NCBI RefSeq assembly: GCF_030177895.1
Contig: NZ_CP123448.1
Span: 1,364,001 to 1,428,000 of the forward strand
DNA length: 64,000 nucleotides
Reading direction: 5' to 3'
Origin: Kingella negevensis
Lineage (GTDB): Bacteria; Pseudomonadota; Gammaproteobacteria; Burkholderiales; Neisseriaceae
The notes below the pieces were generated by a model. It saw nothing but the letters and a program-made list of their open reading frames with translations, had not been told where the DNA came from and searched no databases. The translations under genes were made by a program, and so were the position numbers. Shown here piece after piece: positions 18,042 to 26,944 of the stretch (position 1 is its first letter; every line of letters begins with the position of its first letter).

Positions 18042-18498
18042 TATAGCAAATTCAAAATAAAATAGTACACTTCTAATTTTATCTTTAAGGTGCATAAAAT
18101 GGCGTATTCAATTGATTTACGAGAAAAAGCATTAAATTGTTACAAGCAATGTAACAATGCAAGTAAAGTTGCCAAAACCTATGGTATCTCAAGAAATACG
18201 CTTTACCTTTGGATTAAATTAGAAGAACAAACAGGTAGCCTGAAACATCAAGTCAAAGGGCAAAATGCCACTAAATTGGATACGCAAGCACTCAAACAAT
18301 ATATTGAACAAAATCCTGATGCTTATCTCTATGAAATGGCTGAAATGTTTAGTTACTCCCGCTTGCACCTTATTCGCCTGAATTAAATCCAATAGAAAAA
18401 ACATGGGCAAATATTAAGAAATATATGCGTTCAATTTTGCCTAGTTATGATAATTTCACAGATGTGTTACTGTCCTATTTCTATTTCAATTAAATATA
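18042..18498 (+). mobile_element. IS630-type deletion derivative, copy 2
   Basis: A 457-base element in opposite orientation to the one at 13525-13989 and nearly identical to it. ATG 18099 begins MAYSIDLREKALNCYKQCNN, the N-terminal helix-turn-helix region of an IS630 transposase (YGISRNTLYLWIKLEEQ), and runs to a stop at 18386 after the sequence has already jumped to the C-terminal part. In the adjacent frame PYSPELNPIEKTWANIKKYM continues to a TAA at 18493. The catalytic middle is absent, so it cannot move itself. Termini are TATAGCAAATTCAAAATAAA and the complement of TATATTTAATTGAAATAGAA. Confidence 0.88.
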
Positions 18499-18630
18499 TT
18501 TTGAGATATGCAGTTTTTTGTAAATTTTCTTGTCGCAATTTGAAAATTTATTTTAGAATAGAGTTTATGTTCTAGAAATTATTTTTCAGGCTGCGAACTT
18601 TGCAGCCTGAAATTCATTGCAAGGGAAAAT

Positions 18631-20025
18631 ATGAAACATCATCTTTCAAAAGTATGCTTGGCATTGGTTGCTGGCGTATTTGCACAACAAGCATCTGCTT
18701 CAGGTTATCATTTTGGCACACAATCAGTCGGTGCGCAAAGCACAGCAAATGCAGCCGCAGCAGAAGCCGCAGACGCTTCCACTATTTTTTACAACCCAGC
18801 TGGTTTGACTAAATTGCAAGGACGCGGTGAATTTACTGCCGCAGCCAATATTGTAATGCCTTCTATCAAATATAGCGATGCAAAAATGACCACATTCCGT
18901 GGCGCACCTGCAACTGGCGTAACCAGTGGCAAAATTGCGGAAACCACTATCGCCCCTCATTTGTATGGCGCATACAAATTAAACGACCGTGTGAGCTTAG
19001 GTTTGGGTATGTATATCCCATTTGGTTCAAAAACTGAATACACAAAAGATTCCGTTCTGCGTTACAACATCAACAAATTAGGTTTAACTTCTGTTGCACT
19101 TGAACCAGTTGTAGCATTCAAAGCCAATGAAAAACACTCATTTGGTGTCGGTTTAATCGCCCAATATTCACAAGCTGAATTGCGCAAGTATTCAGACTGG
19201 AGCGCAAGTGGTAAATTAGGTGATTTGCCATCAGGTGCAGCAGACGGACACGCAGATGTGAAAGGTCATGACTGGGGCTTTGGCTACCACTTAGGCTGGA
19301 TGTATGACATGAACGACCGCGTTCGCATTGGTGTGAACTATCGTTCAAAAGTGGAACACAATTTATCAGGTTCTGCCAAATGGCAACCAGATGGCGCAGT
19401 AGCTAAAGCATACTATGATAATGTTATTTCCCCAGTTTCAGGCTACGTTCCTAATGAGAAAACCTCAGTTAAAATTGTTACACCAGAATCATTGTCCGTT
19501 CATGGCATGTACCGTGCAAGCGACAAACTGAATTTATACGGCGATGTAACTTGGACACGCCACAGCCGTTTTGATAAAGCAGCATTAGCATTTGAACATA
19601 ACAAGATTGTTGCCAAAACAGGTAAACCAGACGCATCAGGCAAAATAATTGGGAAATCCAACACCACTGTTATCACCCCAAACTGGCGCGACACCTACAA
19701 AGTAGCGATTGGCGGTTCATATCAATACAGCGAACCTTTGCAATTGCGCGCAGGTATCGCGTATGACCAAAGCCCAGTGAAAAGCTCAGCAGACCGCTTA
19801 AACAGCATGCCAGATGCTAACCGTTTATGGTTGTCAGTCGGTGCACGTTATACGCACAAAAAACGCCATGTGTTTGACGTAGCCTACTCATATATTGATA
19901 TTAAAGATTCAGATTACACCGCTCCAGCAGCCACAGGCGACAGCATGGACAGCCGCGGCGCATCATCTGCAAAATTTAAAACGTCAGCCAGCATTGTAGG
20001 CTTGCAATACACCTACAAATTTTAA
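18631..20025 (+). CDS. FadL-family outer membrane transport protein (OmpP1 type)
   Basis: A 464-residue outer-membrane beta-barrel for uptake of hydrophobic molecules such as long-chain fatty acids. MKHHLSKVCLALVAGVFAQQ ... ASA is a signal peptide of 23 residues. The mature N-terminus SGYHFGTQSVGAQSTANAAA with ADASTIFYNPAGLTKLQGR is the FadL hatch and NPAG signature. The C-terminus ends in an aromatic-rich strand with terminal Phe (VGLQYTYKF), needed for BAM recognition. It resembles P1/OmpP1 of related bacteria. It is monocistronic, with an uptake-sequence terminator after it. Confidence 0.92.
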   Translation: MKHHLSKVCLALVAGVFAQQASASGYHFGTQSVGAQSTANAAAAEAADASTIFYNPAGLTKLQGRGEFTAAANIVMPSIKYSDAKMTTFRGAPATGVTSGKIAETTIAPHLYGAYKLNDRVSLGLGMYIPFGSKTEYTKDSVLRYNINKLGLTSVALEPVVAFKANEKHSFGVGLIAQYSQAELRKYSDWSASGKLGDLPSGAADGHADVKGHDWGFGYHLGWMYDMNDRVRIGVNYRSKVEHNLSGSAKWQPDGAVAKAYYDNVISPVSGYVPNEKTSVKIVTPESLSVHGMYRASDKLNLYGDVTWTRHSRFDKAALAFEHNKIVAKTGKPDASGKIIGKSNTTVITPNWRDTYKVAIGGSYQYSEPLQLRAGIAYDQSPVKSSADRLNSMPDANRLWLSVGARYTHKKRHVFDVAYSYIDIKDSDYTAPAATGDSMDSRGASSAKFKTSASIVGLQYTYKF

Positions 20026-20030
20026 TTAAC

Positions 20031-20069
20031 ACGCAGCCTGAAAATCGTTTTCAGGCTGCGTTTTTTTTG
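20031..20069 (+). terminator. Terminator after the FadL-type gene
   Basis: ACGCAGCCTGAAAA pairs with TTTTCAGGCTGCGT around TCG, followed by eight T. Confidence 0.85.
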
Positions 20070-20117
20070 TTATAAAGACAACGTTTTTTTAAACCCCTAA
20101 TAGATAAGGAAACCCAA

Positions 20118-20801
20118 ATGGAACTCGTATTTATCCGCCACGGTTTGAGCGAATGGAATGCCAAAAACCTGTTTACAGGCTGGCGTGATGTAAAACTGTC
20201 AGAACAAGGCATGGCAGAAGCCGCAGCTGCAGGTCAGAAATTGAAAGCCGCAGGCTACGAATTTGACATTGCGTTCACATCTGTTTTGACACGTGCCATC
20301 AAAACTTGCAACATCGTATTAGAAGAAAGCGACCAATTGTTTGTCCCACAAATCAAAACATGGCGCTTGAACGAACGCCACTACGGCGCATTGCAAGGCA
20401 TGGACAAAAAACAAACCGCAGAAAAATACGGCGACGAGCAAGTTCACATCTGGCGCCGCAGCTACGACACCTTGCCACCATTGTTAGACCGTAACGACGA
20501 ATTCTCAGCGCACAACGACCGCCGTTATGCCAACTTGCCAAGCGATGTGATTCCAGACGGCGAAAACTTGAAAGTTACTTTGGAACGCGTATTGCCATTC
20601 TGGGAAGACCAAATCGCCCCAGCCATTATGTCTGGCAAACGCGTATTAGTTGCCGCACACGGTAACTCACTGCGCGCCTTGGCAAAACACATCGAAGGCA
20701 TTTCTGACGAAGACATCATGGGTTTAGAAATCCCAACAGGTCAGCCATTGGTGTATAAATTGGACGACAACTTGAAAGTGATTGAGAAATTCTACTTGTA
20801 A
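20118..20801 (+). CDS. gpmA: 2,3-bisphosphoglycerate-dependent phosphoglycerate mutase
   Basis: A 227-residue glycolytic enzyme interconverting 3- and 2-phosphoglycerate. The catalytic motif [12 protein letters not shown] near residue 4 holds the phosphohistidine. [15 protein letters not shown] and [20 protein letters not shown] (near residue 83) bind substrate. [19 protein letters not shown] near residue 177 holds the second His. Length is slightly short of the 250 of E. coli but usual for the Neisseriaceae form. It is preceded by AAGGAAA. Confidence 0.97.
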   Translation: MELVFIRHGLSEWNAKNLFTGWRDVKLSEQGMAEAAAAGQKLKAAGYEFDIAFTSVLTRAIKTCNIVLEESDQLFVPQIKTWRLNERHYGALQGMDKKQTAEKYGDEQVHIWRRSYDTLPPLLDRNDEFSAHNDRRYANLPSDVIPDGENLKVTLERVLPFWEDQIAPAIMSGKRVLVAAHGNSLRALAKHIEGISDEDIMGLEIPTGQPLVYKLDDNLKVIEKFYL

Positions 20802-20816
20802 TTTCAATTCATCAAT

Positions 20817-20854
20817 AAAAAGCAGCCTGAAAAAAGTTTCAGGCTGCTTTTTTA
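20817..20854. terminator. Terminator between gpmA and fusA (convergent)
   Basis: AAAAAGCAGCCTGAAA and TTTCAGGCTGCTTTTTT form a symmetrical stem with A-rich and T-rich flanks, so it can act for both converging genes. Confidence 0.85.
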
Positions 20855-20921
20855 TATTTTTCAGGCTGCATAAAAAATCGGATTTCTTATTTCTAAGAAA
20901 TCCGATTTTAATTAAAGCGTA

Positions 20922-23024
20922 TTAGCCTTTACGAGCTGCAGTAACTTCAGCCGCCACGTTCGCAGGAGCTTCCGCGTATTTCGCGAATTCCATAGAGTAA
21001 GTAGCGCGACCTTGAGTTGCAGAACGCAAGTCAGTTGAGTAACCGAACATTTCAGCCAATGGCACTTCAGCGCGAACTTTTTTGCCACCGATGCCGTCAT
21101 CGTCCATACCCAACACGATACCGCGACGACGGTTCAAGTCGCCCATTACGTCGCCCATGTATTCTTCAGGTGTTTCCACTTCAACTGCCATGATTGGCTC
21201 AAGCAATGCAGGAGATGCTTTACGCATACCTTCTTTAAATGCTTGTGATGCTGCTAATTCAAACGCTAATTGTGAAGAGTCCACATCGTGTGATGAGCCG
21301 AATACCAAGCGTACACGAACGTCTACAACAGGGAAGCCTGCTACCACGCCGTTTGGTAATGTGTCGCGGATACCTTTATCAACAGACGGAATGAATTCGC
21401 GAGGAATCACACCACCTTTAATTTCGTCGATAAATTCGTAACCTGCGCCACCTGGTTCCATAGGTTCCATTTTAATCACAACGTGACCGTATTGACCTTT
21501 ACCACCAGATTGTTTCGCGTGTTTGTATTCAGATTCTACTTCTTTGCGGATAGTCTCGCGGTATGCCACTTGTGGTGCACCGATGTTTGCTTCTACTGCA
21601 AATTCGCGTTTCATACGGTCTACAATAATTTCCAAGTGCAATTCGCCCATACCAGAAATGATTGTTTGACCTGATTCTTCGTCTGTACGAACGCGGAATG
21701 AAGGGTCTTCTTTAGACAAACGGTTCAAAGCGATACCCATTTTTTCTTGGTCAGCTTTGGTTTTTGGCTCAACAGCAACGTGAATCACTGGCTCTGGAAA
21801 TTCCATGCGTTCCAAGATGATAGGAGCATCTTCTGAACACAAAGTTTCACCAGTTGTAACGTCTTTCAAACCGATTGCAGCAGCGATGTCGCCAGCGCGT
21901 ACTTCTTCGATTTCGTCACGGTCGTTTGCAGTCATTTGCACCAAGCGACCAATACGTTCACGAGTGCCTTTAACTGAGTTTACAACTGTATCACCCGTTT
22001 TCAACACGCCTGAGTAAACGCGGATAAATGTCAAGTTACCAACGTATTTGTCGTTCATCATTTTGAACGCCAACGCTGAGAATTTTTCATTATCGTCAGC
22101 TTTACGAGATGATTTTTCGCCGTTTGGCAATTCACCTTGAACGTCTGGAATGTCAGTAGGAGCTGGCAAGAATTCTACAACTGCGTCCAACATACGTTGT
22201 ACACCTTTGTTTTTAAATGCAGAACCGCACAACATTGGTTGAATTTCGCCAGCCAATGTACGCGCACGCAACGCACCAATGATTTCTTCTTCAGACAGCT
22301 CTTCGCCACCCAAGTATTTGTCCATCAATTCCTCGTTGGCTTCGGCTGCGGCTTCAATCATGTTTTGACGCCATTCTTCAGCGGTAGAAACCAAGTCAGC
22401 AGGAATATCGCCATAAGTAAAGGTTGTACCTTTGTCGGCTTCATTCCAAATGATGGCTTTCATTTTCAACAAATCTACAACGCCTTCAAAGCCTTCTTCT
22501 GCACCAACTGGGATAACGATTGGTACAGGATTCGCGCGCAAGCGAGTACGCATTTGTTCTACCACGCGGAAGAAGTTTGCGCCTTGACGGTCCATTTTGT
22601 TTACAAATGCCAAACGTGGTACTTTGTATTTATTGGCTTGGCGCCATACGGTTTCAGATTGTGGTTGTACGCCACCTACTGCACAGTAAACCATTACTGC
22701 GCCGTCCAATACACGCATAGAACGCTCTACTTCAACGGTAAAGTCAACGTGTCCTGGGGTGTCAATGATGTTGAAACGGTGTTCTTTAAACTGTTTCGCC
22801 ATACCAGACCAATATGATGTTACGGCAGCAGAAGTAATAGTAATACCACGTTCTTGCTCTTGTTCCATCCAGTCGGTTGTTGCTGCACCGTCATGCACTT
22901 CACCCAGTTTGTGTGTCAGACCAGTGTAGAACAAGATACGTTCAGTAGTCGTTGTTTTACCAGCGTCAATGTGTGCAGAAATACCGATGTTACGGTACAA
23001 GTTAATAGGGGTTTTGCGAGCCAT
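20922..23024 (-). CDS. fusA: Elongation factor G
   Basis: A 700-residue translational GTPase that moves tRNA and mRNA through the ribosome. GTPase motifs: G1 [13 protein letters not shown] near residue 17, G3 DTPGHVDF near residue 88, and G4 NKMD near residue 141. Domain IV has the tip region and the chain ends in TAARKG. Length is normal. It is the third gene of rpsL-rpsG-fusA, 18 bases after rpsG. The terminator at 20817 lies beyond it. tufA does not follow, unlike the four-gene str operon of E. coli. Confidence 0.99.
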   Translation of the reverse strand: MARKTPINLYRNIGISAHIDAGKTTTTERILFYTGLTHKLGEVHDGAATTDWMEQEQERGITITSAAVTSYWSGMAKQFKEHRFNIIDTPGHVDFTVEVERSMRVLDGAVMVYCAVGGVQPQSETVWRQANKYKVPRLAFVNKMDRQGANFFRVVEQMRTRLRANPVPIVIPVGAEEGFEGVVDLLKMKAIIWNEADKGTTFTYGDIPADLVSTAEEWRQNMIEAAAEANEELMDKYLGGEELSEEEIIGALRARTLAGEIQPMLCGSAFKNKGVQRMLDAVVEFLPAPTDIPDVQGELPNGEKSSRKADDNEKFSALAFKMMNDKYVGNLTFIRVYSGVLKTGDTVVNSVKGTRERIGRLVQMTANDRDEIEEVRAGDIAAAIGLKDVTTGETLCSEDAPIILERMEFPEPVIHVAVEPKTKADQEKMGIALNRLSKEDPSFRVRTDEESGQTIISGMGELHLEIIVDRMKREFAVEANIGAPQVAYRETIRKEVESEYKHAKQSGGKGQYGHVVIKMEPMEPGGAGYEFIDEIKGGVIPREFIPSVDKGIRDTLPNGVVAGFPVVDVRVRLVFGSSHDVDSSQLAFELAASQAFKEGMRKASPALLEPIMAVEVETPEEYMGDVMGDLNRRRGIVLGMDDDGIGGKKVRAEVPLAEMFGYSTDLRSATQGRATYSMEFAKYAEAPANVAAEVTAARKG

Positions 23025-23042
23025 TTTATCAGCCTTTCAATA

Positions 23043-23516
23043 TTAGAAGCGGAAGTGAGAGAATGCTTTGTTCGCTTCTGCCATGCGGTGTACTTCTTCG
23101 CGTTTTTTCATCGCGCCGCCACGACCTTCAGCCGCATCAATCAATTCGCCAGCCAAACGCAAATCCATAGATTTTTCGCCGCGTTTACGAGCTGCATCAC
23201 GTACCCAACGCATAGCCAAAGCCAAACGACGTGAAGGACGAACTTCAACAGGAACTTGGTAGTTAGCACCACCTACACGGCGGCTTTTCACTTCCACGAT
23301 TGGTTTAGCGTTAGCAATAGCTTCGTTGAATACTTCAATAGCTTCTTTGCCTTGTACTTTTTTAGCAATTTGTTCCAATGCGCCGTATACGATGCGTTCA
23401 GCAACGGCTTTTTTACCGTCAATCATCAATACGTTCATGAATTTAGTTAATTCTACGCTACCAAATTTTGGATCTGGCAATACGTCGCGTTTTGGGACTT
23501 CTCTACGTCTTGGCAT
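23043..23516 (-). CDS. rpsG: 30S ribosomal protein S7
   Basis: A 157-residue primary 16S-rRNA-binding protein of the small-subunit head. [20 protein letters not shown] is the typical start, [20 protein letters not shown] the rRNA-binding hairpin, and SFRF-like ending FSHFRF closes it. Length is one residue above the common 156. It sits in the middle of the str operon. Confidence 0.99.
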   Translation of the reverse strand: MPRRREVPKRDVLPDPKFGSVELTKFMNVLMIDGKKAVAERIVYGALEQIAKKVQGKEAIEVFNEAIANAKPIVEVKSRRVGGANYQVPVEVRPSRRLALAMRWVRDAARKRGEKSMDLRLAGELIDAAEGRGGAMKKREEVHRMAEANKAFSHFRF

Positions 23517-23633
23517 TTTAATTCCTTAATGTTTATTCAGCTGGGGGCAATCCCATGAATGTTTATCCAAAACATTCACTTACTCGACTGCAATGATTTT
23601 CAGGCAGCCGACCATGCCATTTTGTTAATCAAA

Positions 23634-24005
23634 TTATTTAGGGCGTTTAGCACCATATTTAGAACGAGCTTGTTTACGGTCTTTAACACCAGCAGTATCC
23701 AAAGAACCGCGAACAGTGTGGTAACGTACACCTGGCAAGTCTTTTACACGACCACCGCGAATCAAAACAACGCTGTGTTCTTGCAAGTTGTGGCCTTCAC
23801 CACCGATGTATGAAATCACTTCAAAACCGTTAGTCAAACGAACTTTACATACTTTACGCAAAGCTGAGTTAGGTTTTTTAGGAGTTGTAGTGTAAACGCG
23901 TGTGCAAACGCCACGTTTTTGTGGGCATGCTTCCAACGCAGGTACTTTGTTCACATATACAGGTTTTTGACGACCTTTGCGAACTAACTGGTTAATAGTA
24001 GGCAT
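23634..24005 (-). CDS. rpsL: 30S ribosomal protein S12
   Basis: A 123-residue decoding-centre protein. I start at [12 protein letters not shown] (complement of 24005); the open frame extends 29 residues further up, but that part has no similarity to S12. [18 protein letters not shown] carries the Lys position (K43 in E. coli numbering, here PKKPNS) tied to streptomycin response; it is Lys, the wild-type residue. The second site GVRYHTVRG is also normal. First gene of rpsL-rpsG-fusA; 117 bases separate it from rpsG. Confidence 0.99.
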   Translation of the reverse strand: MPTINQLVRKGRQKPVYVNKVPALEACPQKRGVCTRVYTTTPKKPNSALRKVCKVRLTNGFEVISYIGGEGHNLQEHSVVLIRGGRVKDLPGVRYHTVRGSLDTAGVKDRKQARSKYGAKRPK

Positions 24006-24139
24006 ATTTTTCTTTTCCTGTTGAATAAAATATCTTGCCGACACCATGCCGACAAGCCTAGCATTATAACTTTTTTGAGATTTTTCAGTCAATAAGCGTG
24101 TGATATTTTGCGGTTTTTTGCTTTCAACTATAAAATAAA

Positions 24140-24173
24140 ATGCAGCCTGAAAATGATTTTAGGCTGCATTTTT
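24140..24173. terminator. Uptake-sequence hairpin upstream of rpsL
   Basis: ATGCAGCCTGAAAAT pairs with ATTTTAGGCTGCAT around GA, with one deviation from the uptake motif (TTTAGG for TTCAGG). It lies between divergent genes, so its purpose as terminator is less clear. Confidence 0.4.
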
Positions 24174-24184
24174 AGGATTTTATT

Positions 24185-24646
24185 ATGCTCTGCCCTTGCC
24201 AATCATCTTTATCATATTTCGAATGTTGCGAACCGTTCCATTTGCGCCAATCGCAGCCTGAAACTGCGGAACAACTGATGCGCTCACGTTATTCAGCGTA
24301 TGTATTGCAACAAATTGATTATTTAGTGGCGACTACTGTTCCCGCGCAACAAAATTTGCTCAATCAGGCAGATATGTTGGCATGGTCGCAACAAGCGCAA
24401 TGGCTGGGCTTAGCCGTTCATCAACACATTCCCAAAATCGGCAAACGCCACGCGCAAGTGGAATTTACCGCACGTTTTGCGGAAAACGGGCAAGCACACG
24501 AACATCTAGAACTTTCTGCATTCGTGCAAATTGATGGTGCGTGGTTTTTTATTGACCCAACCGTGCCGTTGCCAAGCATGAAATCATTGTGCTTCTGCGG
24601 TTCAGAAAAGAAATTCAAAGCCTGTTGTGGGCAGTTTTTCAAATAG
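24185..24646 (+). CDS. YchJ-family protein with SEC-C metal-binding motifs
   Basis: A 153-residue cytoplasmic protein. The N-terminus MLCPCQSSLSYFECCEPFH is a SEC-C-like Cys cluster and the C-terminus LCFCGSEKKFKACCGQFFK is a canonical SEC-C zinc motif. Between them is the NTF2-like core of YchJ (LMRSRYSAYVLQQIDYLVAT near residue 31). Family members are widespread and poorly characterised. The opposite strand shows no better candidate. Followed by a strong bidirectional terminator. Confidence 0.88.
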   Translation: MLCPCQSSLSYFECCEPFHLRQSQPETAEQLMRSRYSAYVLQQIDYLVATTVPAQQNLLNQADMLAWSQQAQWLGLAVHQHIPKIGKRHAQVEFTARFAENGQAHEHLELSAFVQIDGAWFFIDPTVPLPSMKSLCFCGSEKKFKACCGQFFK

Positions 24647-24684
24647 CAAAAAGCAGCCTGAAAACTTTTCAGGCTGCTTTTTTT
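24647..24684. terminator. Bidirectional terminator between ychJ-like gene and rlpA
   Basis: AAAAAGCAGCCTGAAAA and TTTTCAGGCTGCTTTTTTT form a stem with A and T flanks, between convergent genes. Confidence 0.85.
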
Positions 24685-24691
24685 AAACAAA

Positions 24692-25399
24692 TTAAATCAC
24701 GTTTTGTTTCAGTTTTTCATGCGCTTCGTCCGCATGTTTTTGTTCTGTAAATGGGCCAACTTTTACCACATAATCGTTACCATTTTTCACCATAATCGCG
24801 CGTTGTTCCGCTTTGTTGCTGCTTAAATGGCTGCTGGCTTTTTTCATAAACGCTTTCGCATCGGCTTCGGTGTCAAACGTTTTCAAACTAAAAAAAATGC
24901 TTTTTGCGCTGCTTGGTTTGTCTTGCGCGATAGAATCGCCTGCTTTCAGCGTTTCAATGCGTACTTGCGTTGAACCTTGATTGATAAAGCCCAATTTCGC
25001 TGCGGCGCCTTTGGACAAATCCATCACATGATTAGAGTGGAAAGGCCCACGGTCGTTAATGCGAACCACAATGCTTTTGCCGTTAGACAAATTGGTTACG
25101 CGCGCATAGCTGGGGATTGGGAGAGTGGGATGAGCGGCTGTGAGTGCATTCATATTGAAAACTTCGCCGCTTGAAGTTCGTTTGCCGTGAAAGCCTGGTC
25201 CATACCACGAGGCTTTCCCTGTTTCGCTAAAATTTTCTACTTCTGTTTTTGGATAATAGCGTTTTCCAGCCACTTTGTAGCTGAGGTTTGCTGTGGGGTG
25301 CAATTTTTCGGCGCGAACCACTGCTGGCGCGGCGTGAACTGCTGCACTGGTAAACAAAGCGATAACACTAACCATCAACGCGTTTTGGATTTTAGTCAA
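24692..25399 (-). CDS. rlpA: Septal ring lytic transglycosylase RlpA family protein with SPOR domain
   Basis: A 235-residue envelope protein that cuts denuded peptidoglycan glycans. A signal peptide is visible (MTKIQNALMVSVIALFTSAA ... HA, cut near residue 23). The double-psi beta-barrel domain holds GKASWYGPGFHGKRTSSGEV near residue 62 and VRINDRGPFHSNHVMDLSKG near residue 112, with the catalytic Asp in NDRGP. A SPOR peptidoglycan-binding domain occupies residues about 165-235 (AKSIFFSLKTFDTEADAKAF). No lipobox Cys is present, unlike E. coli RlpA. Confidence 0.92.
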   Translation of the reverse strand: MTKIQNALMVSVIALFTSAAVHAAPAVVRAEKLHPTANLSYKVAGKRYYPKTEVENFSETGKASWYGPGFHGKRTSSGEVFNMNALTAAHPTLPIPSYARVTNLSNGKSIVVRINDRGPFHSNHVMDLSKGAAAKLGFINQGSTQVRIETLKAGDSIAQDKPSSAKSIFFSLKTFDTEADAKAFMKKASSHLSSNKAEQRAIMVKNGNDYVVKVGPFTEQKHADEAHEKLKQNVI

Positions 25400-25460
25400 A
25401 ATAGAGTCCGTTCTTGAGTTAAAGATGTTTGACGTAATTTCTCAAGAGCCTAGTGAGCAT

Positions 25461-25484
25461 GTCGGATACAAGTATCCGACCTAC
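25461..25484. repeat. GTAGG element, short copy 4
   Basis: GTCGGATACAAGTATCCGAC followed by CTAC is a single-hairpin copy in reverse orientation, between rlpA and trmL. Confidence 0.5.
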
Positions 25485-25514
25485 TTTACAATAGTTTTCA
25501 GGCTGCCTGAAAAA

Positions 25515-25979
25515 TTACAAACCACCCTCATAACCCACTTGCCGCCATGCTTCAAACACGGTAATCGCCACAGTATTGGATAAATTCATGCTGCGGTTAT
25601 TTGGCATCATGGGAAAACGAATTTTCTGATTTTCAGGCAGCGAGCCTAAAATTTCAGCAGGCAAACCGCGCGTTTCTGGCCCAAACATAAAAACGTCGCC
25701 CGCTTGAAATTGCACTGTATCAGGACGGGTTTTGCCTTTTGTGGTGAGCGCGAAAATGCGTCTGCCTGCCAACGCCGCCATGCAATATTCAAAGTTTTCA
25801 TGCACAGTGAGCGTAGAAAATTCGTGATAATCCAGCCCAGCGCGTTTCATTTTGCTGCTATCCAGTGGGAAACCAAGTGGTTTCACTAGGTGCAAATCGC
25901 AGCCTGTATTGGCGCACAGGCGAATGATATTGCCTGTGTTGGGCGGAATTTCGGGTTGGTAAAGCACAACGGTAAACAT
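25515..25979 (-). CDS. trmL: tRNA (cytidine(34)-2'-O)-methyltransferase TrmL
   Basis: A 154-residue SPOUT methyltransferase acting on the wobble base of leucine tRNAs. [20 protein letters not shown] holds the conserved PEIPxNTGN motif. [17 protein letters not shown] near residue 95 and [18 protein letters not shown] near residue 122 form the trefoil knot that binds S-adenosylmethionine. Length is normal. Confidence 0.96.
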   Translation of the reverse strand: MFTVVLYQPEIPPNTGNIIRLCANTGCDLHLVKPLGFPLDSSKMKRAGLDYHEFSTLTVHENFEYCMAALAGRRIFALTTKGKTRPDTVQFQAGDVFMFGPETRGLPAEILGSLPENQKIRFPMMPNNRSMNLSNTVAITVFEAWRQVGYEGGL

Positions 25980-26080
25980 GTTATTTCCTTACATATTTGT
26001 TTTTTATACATAAAAAAGATAAAAGACCGTTGCACGGCAAGCAATATGCCCCACACGGCTTTTTCTCGTCAAACGAATTT

Positions 26081-26758
26081 TCACAAATTACGCATGACTA
26101 CACAAGCGTAAATCTCTGCCGCGCCCGATTGCTGTAGCGTTCGGGCTAATTCTTGCAAAGTTGCAGAAGTGCTTGTTACATCATCAATTATCAGAATTTT
26201 ACGGTTCTTAACAGATTGCTGAACACTGAACGCATTGATGATATTTTCGGCACGTTCTGCTGCATTTAGGGTACTTTGTGGTGTTTTATGCCGCCTTAAA
26301 ATCGTATCGGTTGGCAAAGTGGGGATTTTGTAGTTTTTTGTAATGACTTCTGTTAAATCATCGCATTGGTTGAAACCGCGCATAAATCGGCGTTTTCGGC
26401 TGATGGGCATGGCTAACACGGCATCAATTTGGGCTTCAGCAAGCCATGGCGGGGGGTTTTCTTGCAAAATGGTTTGGAAAATGGCGGCAAATTCGCCTTG
26501 TCGTGAATGTTTCCATTCGTGCAACAAGGCCGGCAATGGCGCGAGATAATCGGCGCATGCCCAGAGTTTTTGGTATGGGGGCGGATTGTTTTGGCAATCG
26601 GGGCAGATTTTGCCTGTGCCGTTCCATTGGGCGCATTGCGGACAGAATTGGTTGGCGTGATGATATAGGCGGCGAATGTCGTTCAGGCAGCCTGAACAAA
26701 GGGGTTTGGCAGCCTGAATGCTGGTTTCGCAGATGAGACAGAAAGAGTTGAAAAACAT
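26081..26758 (-). CDS. comF: ComF-family protein (phosphoribosyltransferase-like)
   Basis: A 225-residue cytoplasmic protein linked to natural transformation in other species. Four CxxC-type pairs at the N-terminus (CLICETS, CSGCL, CPQCAQW, CPDCQN) form a double zinc ribbon. The C-terminal phosphoribosyltransferase fold has SRKRRFMRGFNQCDDLTEVI and the PRPP-loop ILIIDDVTSTSATLQEL near residue 187. A competence role fits a genome rich in uptake sequences, but it is an inference. The next gene upstream is not close, so it is probably transcribed alone. Confidence 0.9.
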   Translation of the reverse strand: MFFNSFCLICETSIQAAKPLCSGCLNDIRRLYHHANQFCPQCAQWNGTGKICPDCQNNPPPYQKLWACADYLAPLPALLHEWKHSRQGEFAAIFQTILQENPPPWLAEAQIDAVLAMPISRKRRFMRGFNQCDDLTEVITKNYKIPTLPTDTILRRHKTPQSTLNAAERAENIINAFSVQQSVKNRKILIIDDVTSTSATLQELARTLQQSGAAEIYACVVMRNL

Positions 26759-26813
26759 GGGGATTTCCTTTTTCAGGCTGCGATAATAGGGAAAATACAG
26801 CCTGAAAACAAAT

Positions 26814-26901
26814 GGAGCGGCGGCGGCTCGCCGACACTTTTTAACTTTATATAATCTCTCAATTTATCAGTGAAATTTTGTCGGCAAGCCGCCGACGTTC
26901 C
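26814..26901. repeat. GGAACGTCGGC inverted-repeat element, copy 2
   Basis: GGAGCGGCGGCGGCTCGCCG at the left pairs with the complement CGGCAAGCCGCCGACGTTCC at the right; an AT-rich core of about 40 bases lies between. It sits upstream of comF, downstream of mnmG. Confidence 0.7.
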
Positions 26902-26904
26902 ATA

Positions 26905-26943
26905 AAAAGGCAGCCTGAAAAATATCTTTCAGGCTGCTTTTTA
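26905..26943 (-). terminator. Terminator after mnmG
   Basis: AAAAAGGCAGCCTGAAA and TTTCAGGCTGCTTTTT pair; read on the minus strand it follows the mnmG stop directly. Confidence 0.8.
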
Positions 26944-26944
26944 T

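Noticed and set aside
22137..22817. 226-codon open frame opposite fusA
   Set aside because: Shadow of the highly conserved EF-G gene, with cysteine- and phenylalanine-rich composition typical of antisense frames.
23900..24005. Longer rpsL start at 24092
   Set aside because: The extra 29 residues have no counterpart in S12, whose N-terminus [12 protein letters not shown] is highly conserved.
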